Of a stretch of 5,495 nucleotides of DNA, positions 1 to 5,179 are shown piece by piece. The notes under the pieces are model-generated. The model saw nothing but the letters and a program-made list of their open reading frames with translations, made no database searches and was not told the DNA's origin. The position numbers and the translations under genes were made by a program. This DNA comes from Pseudomonadota bacterium. Its GTDB lineage: Bacteria; Myxococcota; Polyangia; GCA-2747355; JACKDQ01. The stretch spans positions 1-5,495 of the forward strand of contig JAUVBO010000282.1 of NCBI GenBank assembly GCA_030591195.1, in the 5' to 3' direction. How positions within the stretch are numbered: the stretch's first letter is position 1; each line of letters begins with the position of its first letter.

Positions 1-423
1 ATCGCGCCCGATGGCCCCGTGTATCAGGCCGGCACCCTCTCGGGAAACCCGCTGGCGGTGGCCGCTGGCATGGCGACGCTCGAGCTGCTGCGACGGGAGG
101 ATCCCTACCCGCGCCTCGACCAGCTCGCTGGCGAGCTCGTCAAGCAGCTGGCCGCCGCGGCGGCAGCCGCCGGCATCCCTTCGTGCATCAACCGGGTTGG
201 ATCGATGTTCACCGCGTTCTTCACGGAAGGGCCGGTGACCGACTTCGACTCGGCATCCACCTCTGACACGGCGCGTTATGCACGCTACCACCAGCTGATG
301 CTCGAGGGGGGGATCTACCTCGCACCCTCCCAATACGAGGCAGCCTTCATCAGCGCAGCGCACGACCAAGCTCACCTCGAGCGCACCGTCGAGGCGGCCC
401 AGCAGGCCCTCCGTTCGCTCTGA
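1..423 (+). CDS. hemL: Glutamate-1-semialdehyde 2,1-aminomutase, C-terminal part (5' truncated by window edge)
   Basis: This enzyme converts glutamate-1-semialdehyde to 5-aminolevulinate using pyridoxal phosphate, in the C5 route to heme in the cytoplasm. The reading frame is open from base 1 and ends at TGA 421-423, giving 140 visible residues. Family-typical stretches are present: YQAGTLSGNPLA near the left edge, then RVGSMFTAFF, then SDTARYARY and YLAPSQYEAAFIS close to the end. These match the C-terminal small domain of the class-III aminotransferase fold. The catalytic lysine and most of the cofactor site lie upstream of the window. An Ala-rich helix (about residues 51-58) is a local oddity but fits the high GC. 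An intrinsic terminator about 90 bases downstream separates it from the ATP synthase genes. The family call is firm; only the start is missing. Confidence 0.95.
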   Translation: MAPDGPVYQAGTLSGNPLAVAAGMATLELLRREDPYPRLDQLAGELVKQLAAAAAAAGIPSCINRVGSMFTAFFTEGPVTDFDSASTSDTARYARYHQLMLEGGIYLAPSQYEAAFISAAHDQAHLERTVEAAQQALRSL

Positions 424-515
424 TCCCGCGATGGCGCTGCTCGACCTCTCCGACGTCAGCGCCCCAAGCACCCGTTCTGGGTGAATATCGAACAACTCGC
501 TGGAAAACGTTGACA

Positions 516-547
516 ATCCCCGTGACCCCGGGGATGGATTTTTTTTT
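516..547 (+). terminator. Intrinsic terminator after hemL
   Basis: A perfect 7-bp stem ATCCCCG / CGGGGAT (516-522 and 529-535) encloses a six-base loop. Three bases later comes a run of nine T (539-547). This is the classic rho-independent layout on the plus strand. It would end hemL transcription and isolate it from the atp operon that begins just downstream. Confidence 0.75.
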
Positions 548-556
548 CGCTACGCG

Positions 557-586
557 TTGACCCGATCAACTGGGCTGTGATATGCA
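557..586 (+). promoter_or_regulatory. Candidate sigma70-type promoter for the atpZIBE operon
   Basis: TTGACC (557-562) is a 5/6 match to the -35 box. It is followed after 18 bases by TATGCA (581-586), a weak -10 preceded by TG one base away (578-579), which makes an extended -10. It lies just after the hemL terminator and just before atpZ, the expected place. Transcription would start near 593, leaving only about nine bases before the annotated GTG. That either implies a very short leader or favours a later atpZ start. Confidence 0.45.
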
Positions 587-601
587 GCCGGCGAATCAGA
601 G

Positions 602-955
602 GTGGAGAGCGAACCAGAGGAAGAGGCGGCCATCGACGGAAAGACACAGCGGATGTGGCGTTCCGCGCTGCGCTATAGCGCCGTCGGCCTGGAGATGGGC
701 GTGGCGGTTGGGCTCGGAGTTCTGCTGGGTGTCTGGCTCGACAAGAAACTCGGCATCCAACCCTGGGGGACGCTGGGCGGCTTGCTGCTCGGGATCGCGA
801 CCGGATTCAGGGGGTTGTTCAGGGCGGCGACGGAGTGGAGCCGGGAGATCGAAGCTGAAGAGAGCGAACGCGACGAGGATGGCGCCACGGGCAACGACCA
901 GCAGGATGGCGACGACGGGCAGGACGGCTCGGGTGACGCCAGGCGACGACGATGA
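602..955 (+). CDS. atpZ: AtpZ-like small membrane protein of the F0 cluster
   Basis: The 117-residue product has two membrane segments, about residues 26-46 and 53-73, joined by the short turn WLDKKLGIQPWG. This is characteristic of the AtpZ (AtpI-related, F0F1-associated) family, which has a glutamate in the first helix (here E31). AtpZ proteins are thought to act with AtpI in ATP synthase assembly, and a divalent-cation transport role was proposed in alkaliphilic Bacillus. The tail, about residues 82-112, is acidic, rich in Asp, Gly and Gln, and ends in four arginines; it looks disordered. The start is uncertain. GTG 602 is the first start after an in-frame stop at 578-580 and lacks well-spaced Shine-Dalgarno bases. 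ATG 653 (residue 18) has GGAAAG nine bases upstream and keeps both helices. The stop overlaps the atpI start as ATGA (952-955), so translation is probably coupled. Confidence 0.8.
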   Translation: MESEPEEEAAIDGKTQRMWRSALRYSAVGLEMGVAVGLGVLLGVWLDKKLGIQPWGTLGGLLLGIATGFRGLFRAATEWSREIEAEESERDEDGATGNDQQDGDDGQDGSGDARRRR

Positions 956-1347
956 CACACGGGCCGATGAAACACGGACTGCACTTCATCGAGAAGCTCG
1001 CCTTGGTCCTGGTGGCGCTGGCCACCCTGATCTCGTTGTTCGTCGCCGATTTCAGCTTCACCCTTGGGTTGGCGGTGGGTGGAGTGCTGGCGGTCGGCAA
1101 CTTCTATGCCCTCAGGCGGCTGATGACCGGGATCATGGAGAGCAAGAGCTCTCCCCGGCAGGCGTTGCTGACGATCTTGTTGCTGTTCAAGTTCGGCGTC
1201 CTTGGCGCCTTGCTCTATCTGATCATCGTGTTTTTGCCGGTCGATGCCGTCGGCATGCTCCTCGGCGTGTCGCTGGTGGTGACCTCGATCTTCATCGAAG
1301 GCTTCCGCTCGGTCCTCGGCCGGGCGGCGACCGAAGAATCAGACTGA
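952..1347 (+). CDS. atpI: ATP synthase protein I (AtpI/UncI family)
   Basis: The 131-residue product is very hydrophobic, with four predicted membrane helices at about residues 14-32, 36-55, 71-95 and 96-114. The signature GNFYALRRL ends helix 2, and a lysine (K80) sits within helix 3, both as in UncI/AtpI proteins. AtpI helps assemble or stabilise the c ring in the inner membrane and is not a stoichiometric part of the enzyme. The ATG at 952 overlaps the atpZ stop, and no strong ribosome binding site is seen, so translation is likely coupled. ATG 967 (residue 6) is an alternative start. The position between atpZ and atpB matches the usual F0 gene order. The family call is confident although sequence conservation in this family is low. 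Confidence 0.85.
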   Translation: MTHGPMKHGLHFIEKLALVLVALATLISLFVADFSFTLGLAVGGVLAVGNFYALRRLMTGIMESKSSPRQALLTILLLFKFGVLGALLYLIIVFLPVDAVGMLLGVSLVVTSIFIEGFRSVLGRAATEESD

Positions 1348-1356
1348 TACGAACCG

Positions 1357-2130
1357 ATGGGTGAGCACACTACCTGGTTAGACCTCTTTCAGGGGTACAA
1401 GAACTTCCAACACTGGGCGAGCCAGTACCTCGAGCGGCACTGGCGGCTGGACGTCGGCCTGACCGACACGTCGTTCACCATGACCCACGTGGTGATCTCG
1501 GCTGTCATCGCGCTGCTGTTGATCCTCGGTGCGATCGGCTACCGGCGGCGCGTGGCGGACAGCAACGAGGAGCGACTGGTCCCCGAGAAGAAGTTCGGCA
1601 TCCGCAACCTCTTCGAGCTGATCATCGACGCGACGATGTCCATCGCCGAGAACGTGATGGGCCGCAAGCAGGCCGAGAAGCACCTGCCGCTGATCGGCAC
1701 GCTGGTCTTCTTCATCCTCTTCAACAACCTGATCGGGCTGGTCCCGGGCTTCGTTCCGGCCACCGACACGCTCAAGACCAACGTCGCCCTCGCGGTGCTG
1801 GTGTTCCTCGTCTACAACGTCGCGGGCGTGATGGAGCACGGCCTGGCCTACTTCAAGCACTTCATGGGGCCGATCTGGTGGCTTGCCTGGTTGATGCTGC
1901 CGATCGAGCTCTTCTCGCACCTGGTCCGGCCGGTGTCGCTGTCGCTGCGACTGCTCGGCAACATGGCAGCCGACCACAAGGTCCTGGCGACCTTCTCGAT
2001 GCTGGTTCCGATCCTCGTGCCGCTGCCGTTCTACGTCCTCGGCATCCTCGTCTGCGTGGTCCAGACCCTGGTCTTCAGCCTGCTGAGCATGGTCTACATC
2101 AGCATGGCCGTGGCCCATGAGGAACACTAG
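1357..2130 (+). CDS. atpB: F0F1 ATP synthase subunit a
   Basis: Subunit a forms the two ion half-channels beside the rotating c ring in the inner membrane. The 257-residue product has helices at about 43-62, 108-130, 142-163 and 175-190, then two long ones at about 191-213 and 214-246. The core motif PVSLSLRLLGNM holds the essential arginine (R198, equivalent to E. coli R210) and N202 (equivalent to N214). Q236 aligns with E. coli Q252. At the E. coli E219 position there is histidine (H207) next to D206, and the E. coli H245 position is G229. The end MVYISMAVAHEEH is typical of the family. ATG 1357 lies nine bases after the atpI stop without an obvious Shine-Dalgarno sequence, so translation is probably coupled. 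Length is normal for the family. Confidence 0.96.
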   Translation: MGEHTTWLDLFQGYKNFQHWASQYLERHWRLDVGLTDTSFTMTHVVISAVIALLLILGAIGYRRRVADSNEERLVPEKKFGIRNLFELIIDATMSIAENVMGRKQAEKHLPLIGTLVFFILFNNLIGLVPGFVPATDTLKTNVALAVLVFLVYNVAGVMEHGLAYFKHFMGPIWWLAWLMLPIELFSHLVRPVSLSLRLLGNMAADHKVLATFSMLVPILVPLPFYVLGILVCVVQTLVFSLLSMVYISMAVAHEEH

Positions 2131-2154
2131 GCAGGCCGCTGAAGACTTTGATTC

Positions 2155-2176
2155 TTGAATCGTTTTTGAATCGTTT
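2155..2176 (+). repeat. Two perfect 11-bp direct repeats in the AT-rich atpB-atpE spacer
   Basis: TTGAATCGTTT occurs twice back to back (2155-2165 and 2166-2176), followed by more T. A related TTGATTC lies immediately before (2148-2154), and GATTC/GAATC (2150-2154 and 2157-2161) could form a small hairpin. The stretch is markedly AT-rich and T-rich inside a GC-rich operon. It lies between the one-copy subunit a and the multi-copy subunit c genes, where differential expression is needed. Role unknown. Confidence 0.6.
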
Positions 2177-2181
2177 TTTGG

Positions 2182-2211
2182 TTGCAGGCAAGTCGCAAAA
2201 GGTTCTATAGG
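2182..2211 (+). promoter_or_regulatory. Possible internal promoter for atpE
   Basis: TTGCAG (2182-2187, only 3/6 to the -35 consensus) and TATAGG (2206-2211, 4/6 to the -10) are 18 bases apart. They lie directly downstream of the AT-rich direct repeats. Initiation near 2218 would give a leader of about 28 bases that includes the strong atpE ribosome binding site. The match is modest, so this is tentative. Confidence 0.25.
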
Positions 2212-2245
2212 CTTCTCGCGCTACGCGCCCGAAAAGGAGTTCCCG

Positions 2246-2584
2246 ATGATCAACCGTAAGGTCAAGTTCACCCTGTCGATGCTCTCGGCCCTCGTCGTGA
2301 CCCTCATCGCCGGTGTTGCCTTCGCCGCTGACGGCGCCGCTGGTGACAACGAGTACACGATGAAGATGATGATCGGCATCGCCTGCGGTCTCGGCATCAG
2401 CATCGCCGCGTTCGGTGGCGCCCTCGGTCAGGGCCGCACCGCATCGGCGGCGCTCGACGGTATCGCGCGCAACCCCGGCGCCGCCGGCAAGATCTTCACC
2501 CCGATGATCCTCGGCCTGGCGCTGATCGAGTCGCTGGTGATCTACTCGCTGATCATCTCGATTCTCCTCCTCGGCAAGATCTAA
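2246..2584 (+). CDS. atpE: F0F1 ATP synthase subunit c, with N-terminal leader
   Basis: Subunit c forms the membrane rotor ring that carries the coupling ion. The 112-residue product is longer than the usual 75-90. Residues 1-27 look like a signal sequence: a basic start MINRKVK, a hydrophobic core, then AFA|AD as a possible cleavage site. Helix 1 of the mature hairpin is about 42-66 and carries GQG (Q62). The polar loop ARNP (R75, N76, P77) follows. Helix 2 is about 84-108 and holds the ion-binding glutamate E95 in LIESLVIYSL. S96 and Y100 accompany E95, and together with Q62 these match much of the sodium-binding set known from Ilyobacter tartaricus, except that its T67 is leucine here (L97). 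AAGGAG six bases before ATG 2246 is an excellent ribosome binding site, much stronger than those of the upstream genes, as expected for a high-copy subunit. No atpF follows. Confidence 0.95.
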   Translation: MINRKVKFTLSMLSALVVTLIAGVAFAADGAAGDNEYTMKMMIGIACGLGISIAAFGGALGQGRTASAALDGIARNPGAAGKIFTPMILGLALIESLVIYSLIISILLLGKI

Positions 2585-2721
2585 GCCTCGGGTTCGCGCA
2601 GCGCACTCCCCGTCAGCTCCCTCTCTCTGATCGTCCGATCTCGTCCCCCGCTGGCGTGTCGCGCCCGCGGCACCGCAGCGCCGCTGCTTCTACGCGCGCC
2701 CCACGCCGACCGGGAGCTGGT

Positions 2722-3234
2722 CTACTCGAACTTGCCGGTCACCGAGAGGAAGGTCAGCTTGTCGGTGGTCTCCCGGAGGCGCTTCGAGAGGATCCGGACC
2801 AGCTTCCACAGCATGTCGCAGGCCATCACCCGGTCGACGAACATCAGGTCCTCGAGCAGCTGCTTGCCGACGATGAACAGCTGACAGGTCTCGTGGACGA
2901 TGGCGTCGGCCGAGCGTGGCGAGTCCTCGATCAGCGACATCTCGCCGAAGCCCGATCCCGGCCGCAGCACCGCCAGCGCCTCCTCGCCCATCCCGGGGAT
3001 CTGGCGGCTGACTCGCACCGCCCCGTCGAGCACGACGTAGAACGTGTCGCCCGGATCGCCCTCGCGGAAGATGAACTGGTTCGTCCGGTGGGTCTCGACC
3101 TTGCCGATCCGCACCAGCCGCTGCATCTGCTCCACCGACAGATCGGCAAATAGATTGCTCGCCCGCGGCTGCTCGATCAGCTTGCCGTCGATCCCGGTCC
3201 GGGGGGCCTCGGTGTCTGTCGTCTGCTCGCTCAT
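2722..3234 (-). CDS. Stand-alone cyclic-nucleotide-binding domain protein
   Basis: The 170-residue product has one cyclic-nucleotide-binding (CRP/PKA regulatory-type) beta-barrel, about residues 27-130. REGDPGDTFYVVLDG is the first barrel signature. The phosphate-binding cassette GFGEMSLIEDSPRSADA (95-111) retains the ribose-contacting E98 and the phosphate-contacting R107, so it should be able to bind cAMP or cGMP. The last 40 residues are helical, with no helix-turn-helix and no catalytic domain, so it is not a CRP-type transcription factor. The start is ATG 3234, because GAGGAGG lies about seven bases upstream, overlapping the trxB stop. The frame stays open further upstream but only inside trxB. 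The gap to trxB is 13 bases, so the two are almost certainly one operon. The N-terminal 25 residues are polar and probably flexible. Its partner and output are not shown; regulation of redox or of TrxB is a guess from context. Confidence 0.88.
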   Translation of the reverse strand: MSEQTTDTEAPRTGIDGKLIEQPRASNLFADLSVEQMQRLVRIGKVETHRTNQFIFREGDPGDTFYVVLDGAVRVSRQIPGMGEEALAVLRPGSGFGEMSLIEDSPRSADAIVHETCQLFIVGKQLLEDLMFVDRVMACDMLWKLVRILSKRLRETTDKLTFLSVTGKFE

Positions 3235-3247
3235 CGCGCCGTCCTCC

Positions 3248-4198
3248 TCACTCCCGCTCGGCCAGCCAGCGCTCGGCATCGAGCGCCGCCCGACAGCCGG
3301 TGCCGGCGGCGGTGACCGCCTGCCGGTACACCGAGTCGGCGACGTCGCCACAGGCGAAGACACCCTCGACGTCGGTGCGCGCGCTGCCGCCGTCCGGCAG
3401 CTTGATGTAGCCCTTGTCGTCCATCGCCAGCGCCCCCTCGAAGGGGGCGGTGTTCGGCACGTGGCCGATGGCGAGGAACATCCCGTGGCAGGGGATCTCC
3501 CGCGTCTCGCCGGTGCGGACGTCCTTGACCCGCACGCCGGTGACCCCGGCTTGCTGCGGGTCACCGAGGACCTCCTCGACCACCGAGTGCCAGGCGACCT
3601 CGATCTTGGGGTTGTCCACCGCCCGCTGCTGCATGATCTTCGAGGCGCGCAGCTCGCCCCGGCGGTGGATCAGCGTCACCTTGGTCGCGAAGCGGGTGAG
3701 GAAGGTCGCCTCCTCCATCGCGCTGTCGCCGCCGCCGACGACCACGATCTCCTTGTCCTTGTAGAAGAACCCGTCGCAGGTGGCACAGGCCGAGACGCCG
3801 TAGCCGCGCAGCTTGGTCTCCGACTCGAGCCCCATGTACCGCGCCGAGGCGCCGGTGGCGATGATCACCGCTCCGGCGGTGTAGGGCTCCTCCTCGTCGC
3901 CGTCGACGATCAGCGAGAGCGGCTGCTTGGTGAAGTCGACGCGGGTCACCGAGCCGGAGATGAAGCGGGTGCCAAAGCGCTCGGCCTGCTGTCGGAACAG
4001 CGTCATCATCTCCGGGCCCTGGATCCCCTCGGGAAAGCCCGGGTAGTTCTCGACGTCGGTGGTGATCGTCAGCTGGCCCCCAGGCTGGGCGCCGTCGATC
4101 ACCAGCGGCTCGAGCCCGGCCCGGGCGCAGTAGATCGCCGCGGTGTAGCCAGCGGGGCCAGTGCCGATGATGATCACCTGAGCGTGCTTATCGGACAT
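3248..4198 (-). CDS. trxB: Thioredoxin-disulfide reductase
   Basis: This cytoplasmic flavoenzyme passes electrons from NADPH through FAD and a cysteine pair to thioredoxin. The 316-residue length is standard for the low-molecular-weight bacterial type. Visible motifs in order: FAD-binding GTGPAG (12-17) and PGGQL (39-43), ATGASAR (114-120), the redox centre CATC (C138 and C141) in ACATCDGFF, NADPH-binding GGGDSA (155-160), HRR (178-180) for the NADP phosphate, and the second FAD motif FACGDV (281-286). All key residues are intact. ATG 4198 is preceded by GAGGAGGAG at good distance on the minus strand, which fixes the start. The stop TGA overlaps the ribosome binding site of the downstream cyclic-nucleotide-binding gene, so the two are co-transcribed and probably translationally linked. 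Confidence 0.97.
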   Translation of the reverse strand: MSDKHAQVIIIGTGPAGYTAAIYCARAGLEPLVIDGAQPGGQLTITTDVENYPGFPEGIQGPEMMTLFRQQAERFGTRFISGSVTRVDFTKQPLSLIVDGDEEEPYTAGAVIIATGASARYMGLESETKLRGYGVSACATCDGFFYKDKEIVVVGGGDSAMEEATFLTRFATKVTLIHRRGELRASKIMQQRAVDNPKIEVAWHSVVEEVLGDPQQAGVTGVRVKDVRTGETREIPCHGMFLAIGHVPNTAPFEGALAMDDKGYIKLPDGGSARTDVEGVFACGDVADSVYRQAVTAAGTGCRAALDAERWLAERE

Positions 4199-4242
4199 CT
4201 TCGTCTCCTCCTCGACCGCCGCAGCGAGCGAAGGTCAGTGGG

Positions 4243-4271
4243 AGAATAAACAAGCACCAGGCGAATGAGAA
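4243..4271 (-). promoter_or_regulatory. Candidate promoter for trxB and its downstream gene
   Basis: Read on the minus strand, TTCTCA (4271-4266, 4/6 to the -35) is followed after exactly 17 bases by TATTCT (4248-4243, 4/6 to the -10). Initiation near 4236 would give a leader of about 38 bases that contains the strong trxB ribosome binding site. The local drop in GC around 4243-4252 supports the call. Confidence 0.4.
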
Positions 4272-4398
4272 CCAGCAATCGCGCGTTCGGCGTCCTCCGA
4301 ACAACCTTCGCCCCCCCCGACATGCAGCGGCGTACCGTGGCAGATGCAGCGCAATTCTGCCCGACACGCTTGGTCTCGGTGGACATTGCACCGCGACA

Positions 4399-4549
4399 GA
4401 CAGATGTCGGAGAGTGGCCACCCACCTTCGCAGATCGCTCCCATCTCCGTGGGCCGATGTCAGCGAGTGACCGTCACTCGGGTAGATCGCTCCCTCTTCG
4501 ACGGACAGAGGTCGACGAGTGAGTCGACACCCTCGGAGATCTGTTCCCC
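4399..4549. repeat. Degenerate tandem repeat, three units of 52-53 bp, each with a central dyad
   Basis: Three units can be lined up. GATGTC / GATGTC / GAGGTC start at 4403, 4456 and 4508. GAGTG comes exactly nine bases later in every unit (4412, 4465, 4517). AGATCGCTCCC occurs at 4432 and 4484, with the related AGATCTGTTCCC at 4537. Each unit has an inverted repeat at or near the GAGTG position, but of different sequence. Unit 1 has GTGGCCAC (4414-4421). Unit 2 has CGAGTGAC-C-GTCACTCG (4464-4480). Unit 3 has GTCGAC on both sides of GAGTGA (4511-4528). The period is not a multiple of three throughout and open frames across it give no repeated peptide, so it is probably non-coding. A weaker fourth unit may follow near 4571-4589. 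Structured RNA, protein-binding array and dispersed repeat family are all possible. Confidence 0.6.
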
Positions 4550-4607
4550 AGACCAGTTGCCGGTCGCCGTGGATCACACCCTGGATCTGCGCCGCCGAGG
4601 CCGGGCG

Positions 4608-5027
4608 CTACTTGACCCGCCGGAGGAAGAGGCGCTGGCCGCTCTGCTTGTTGCGAAGCACCAGCTGCTTGGTCCGCCGGTCGATGCGATAGACCATCCG
4701 GTCGGTGCGCTTGCCAACCACCGTCACCACCGTGTAGGGCTTGACCCGCTTCCACGTCCCGACCCGGCGGCGCTCGCCGTGGTGGCTGTCGCTGAGCACG
4801 CTGACGAAGCGCCCCTTGGGCTCGAAGATCGCCAGTAGCTTCATCCCCTCGACCTTGCGCCTCTGACCCTTGCGCTCGATCGCCTCAGCCTGCCAGGTGC
4901 CGAGCAGTGGATCCTTGCGCGACTTGGCCTCAGCGAGGCCGGCGCCGCCGAGCAGGGTCAGGACCAGCGCGATGATTCTTGGCGTCGACATCAAACGTGC
5001 AGCGCTCATCTCGACCCCGCTATTCAA
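4608..5027 (-). CDS. Small secreted protein, lipocalin-like, function unknown
   Basis: The 139-residue product begins with a signal peptide: a hydrophobic stretch at about 18-31 followed by AEA|KS, with cleavage expected after residue 34. The mature part of about 105 residues is basic and rich in predicted beta strands. LLGTWQ (41-46) and a second GTW (90-92) flank a segment with FEPKGRFVSV, and the protein ends LFLRRVK. This pattern (GTW, then G-F, then GTWK, ending in a basic strand) resembles small bacterial lipocalin-like domain proteins that form a beta barrel outside the cytoplasmic membrane. The exact family is not certain and the ligand is unknown. No cysteine follows the leader, so it is not a lipoprotein. 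The start TTG 5027 is chosen because GGAG lies seven bases upstream. ATG 5009 or ATG 4991 would shorten the leader and are also plausible. Confidence 0.7.
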   Translation of the reverse strand: MNSGVEMSAARLMSTPRIIALVLTLLGGAGLAEAKSRKDPLLGTWQAEAIERKGQRRKVEGMKLLAIFEPKGRFVSVLSDSHHGERRRVGTWKRVKPYTVVTVVGKRTDRMVYRIDRRTKQLVLRNKQSGQRLFLRRVK

Positions 5028-5179
5028 CCGTGAGCTCCAGTTCCAGGTTCCGTATCAAGACAGGCGCGAACATCTGCGCTCACGAGGCTCTTCATTGCCG
5101 TGAAAATGGCCCATTCAAGAGCAGTGGTGAAAGGGATCGACGAGAAGCTCAACAGCGCGCTCAAGCGGGTCATCATTGC

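Larger units (their letters stand above)
4199..4607. other. 409-base intergenic region upstream of trxB
   Basis: No convincing gene is seen. From left to right it holds the trxB ribosome binding site (4205-4213), the trxB promoter candidate (4243-4271), a 6-bp hairpin GTTCGG/CCGAAC (4285-4302), a run of eight C (4311-4318), unremarkable sequence to about 4398, the tandem repeat (4399-4549), and about 55 bases downstream of the next minus-strand gene without a recognisable terminator. Open frames crossing it on both strands lack ribosome binding sites and family motifs. Confidence 0.6.

Noticed and set aside
469..483. Hairpin CACCC/GGGTG after hemL
   Set aside because: It is short and lacks a T-run; the 516-547 structure is a much better terminator.
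510..515. Perfect -35 box TTGACA
   Set aside because: No acceptable -10 lies 16-18 bases downstream, and the site abuts the terminator stem; the TTGACC at 557 is better placed.
1378..2127. 249-codon minus-strand open frame opposite atpB
   Set aside because: It is a shadow of atpB: rich in His, Asp, Gln and Glu, with no family motif, while the plus strand has all subunit a hallmarks.
548..2227. Shared 9-mer CGCTACGCG at 548-556 and 2219-2227, upstream of atpZ and atpE
   Set aside because: Its position relative to the promoter elements and start codons differs at the two places; probably coincidence in GC-rich sequence.
2629..2687. Palindromes GATCG-TC-CGATC (2629-2640) and GCAGCG-C-CGCTGC (2675-2687) in the convergent gap
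   Set aside because: Neither is followed by a T-run on either strand, the loops are too tight, and such palindromes are common in GC-rich DNA; not called as terminators.
3235..3564. In-frame upstream extension of the cyclic-nucleotide-binding gene
   Set aside because: It lies wholly inside trxB, its translation is low-complexity, and ATG 3234 has a strong ribosome binding site.
3044..4249. 401-codon plus-strand open frame opposite trxB
   Set aside because: Its composition (Arg, Gly, Ala, Asp, Leu) is that of a GC-rich antisense shadow; trxB motifs are complete on the other strand.
4311..4318. Run of eight C as a phase-variable tract
   Set aside because: It is not within a supported gene or between promoter boxes, so there is no evidence of switching.
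4399..4549. CRISPR array
   Set aside because: The units are diverged throughout, with no identical repeat of 24 bases or more separated by unique spacers, and no cas genes are present.
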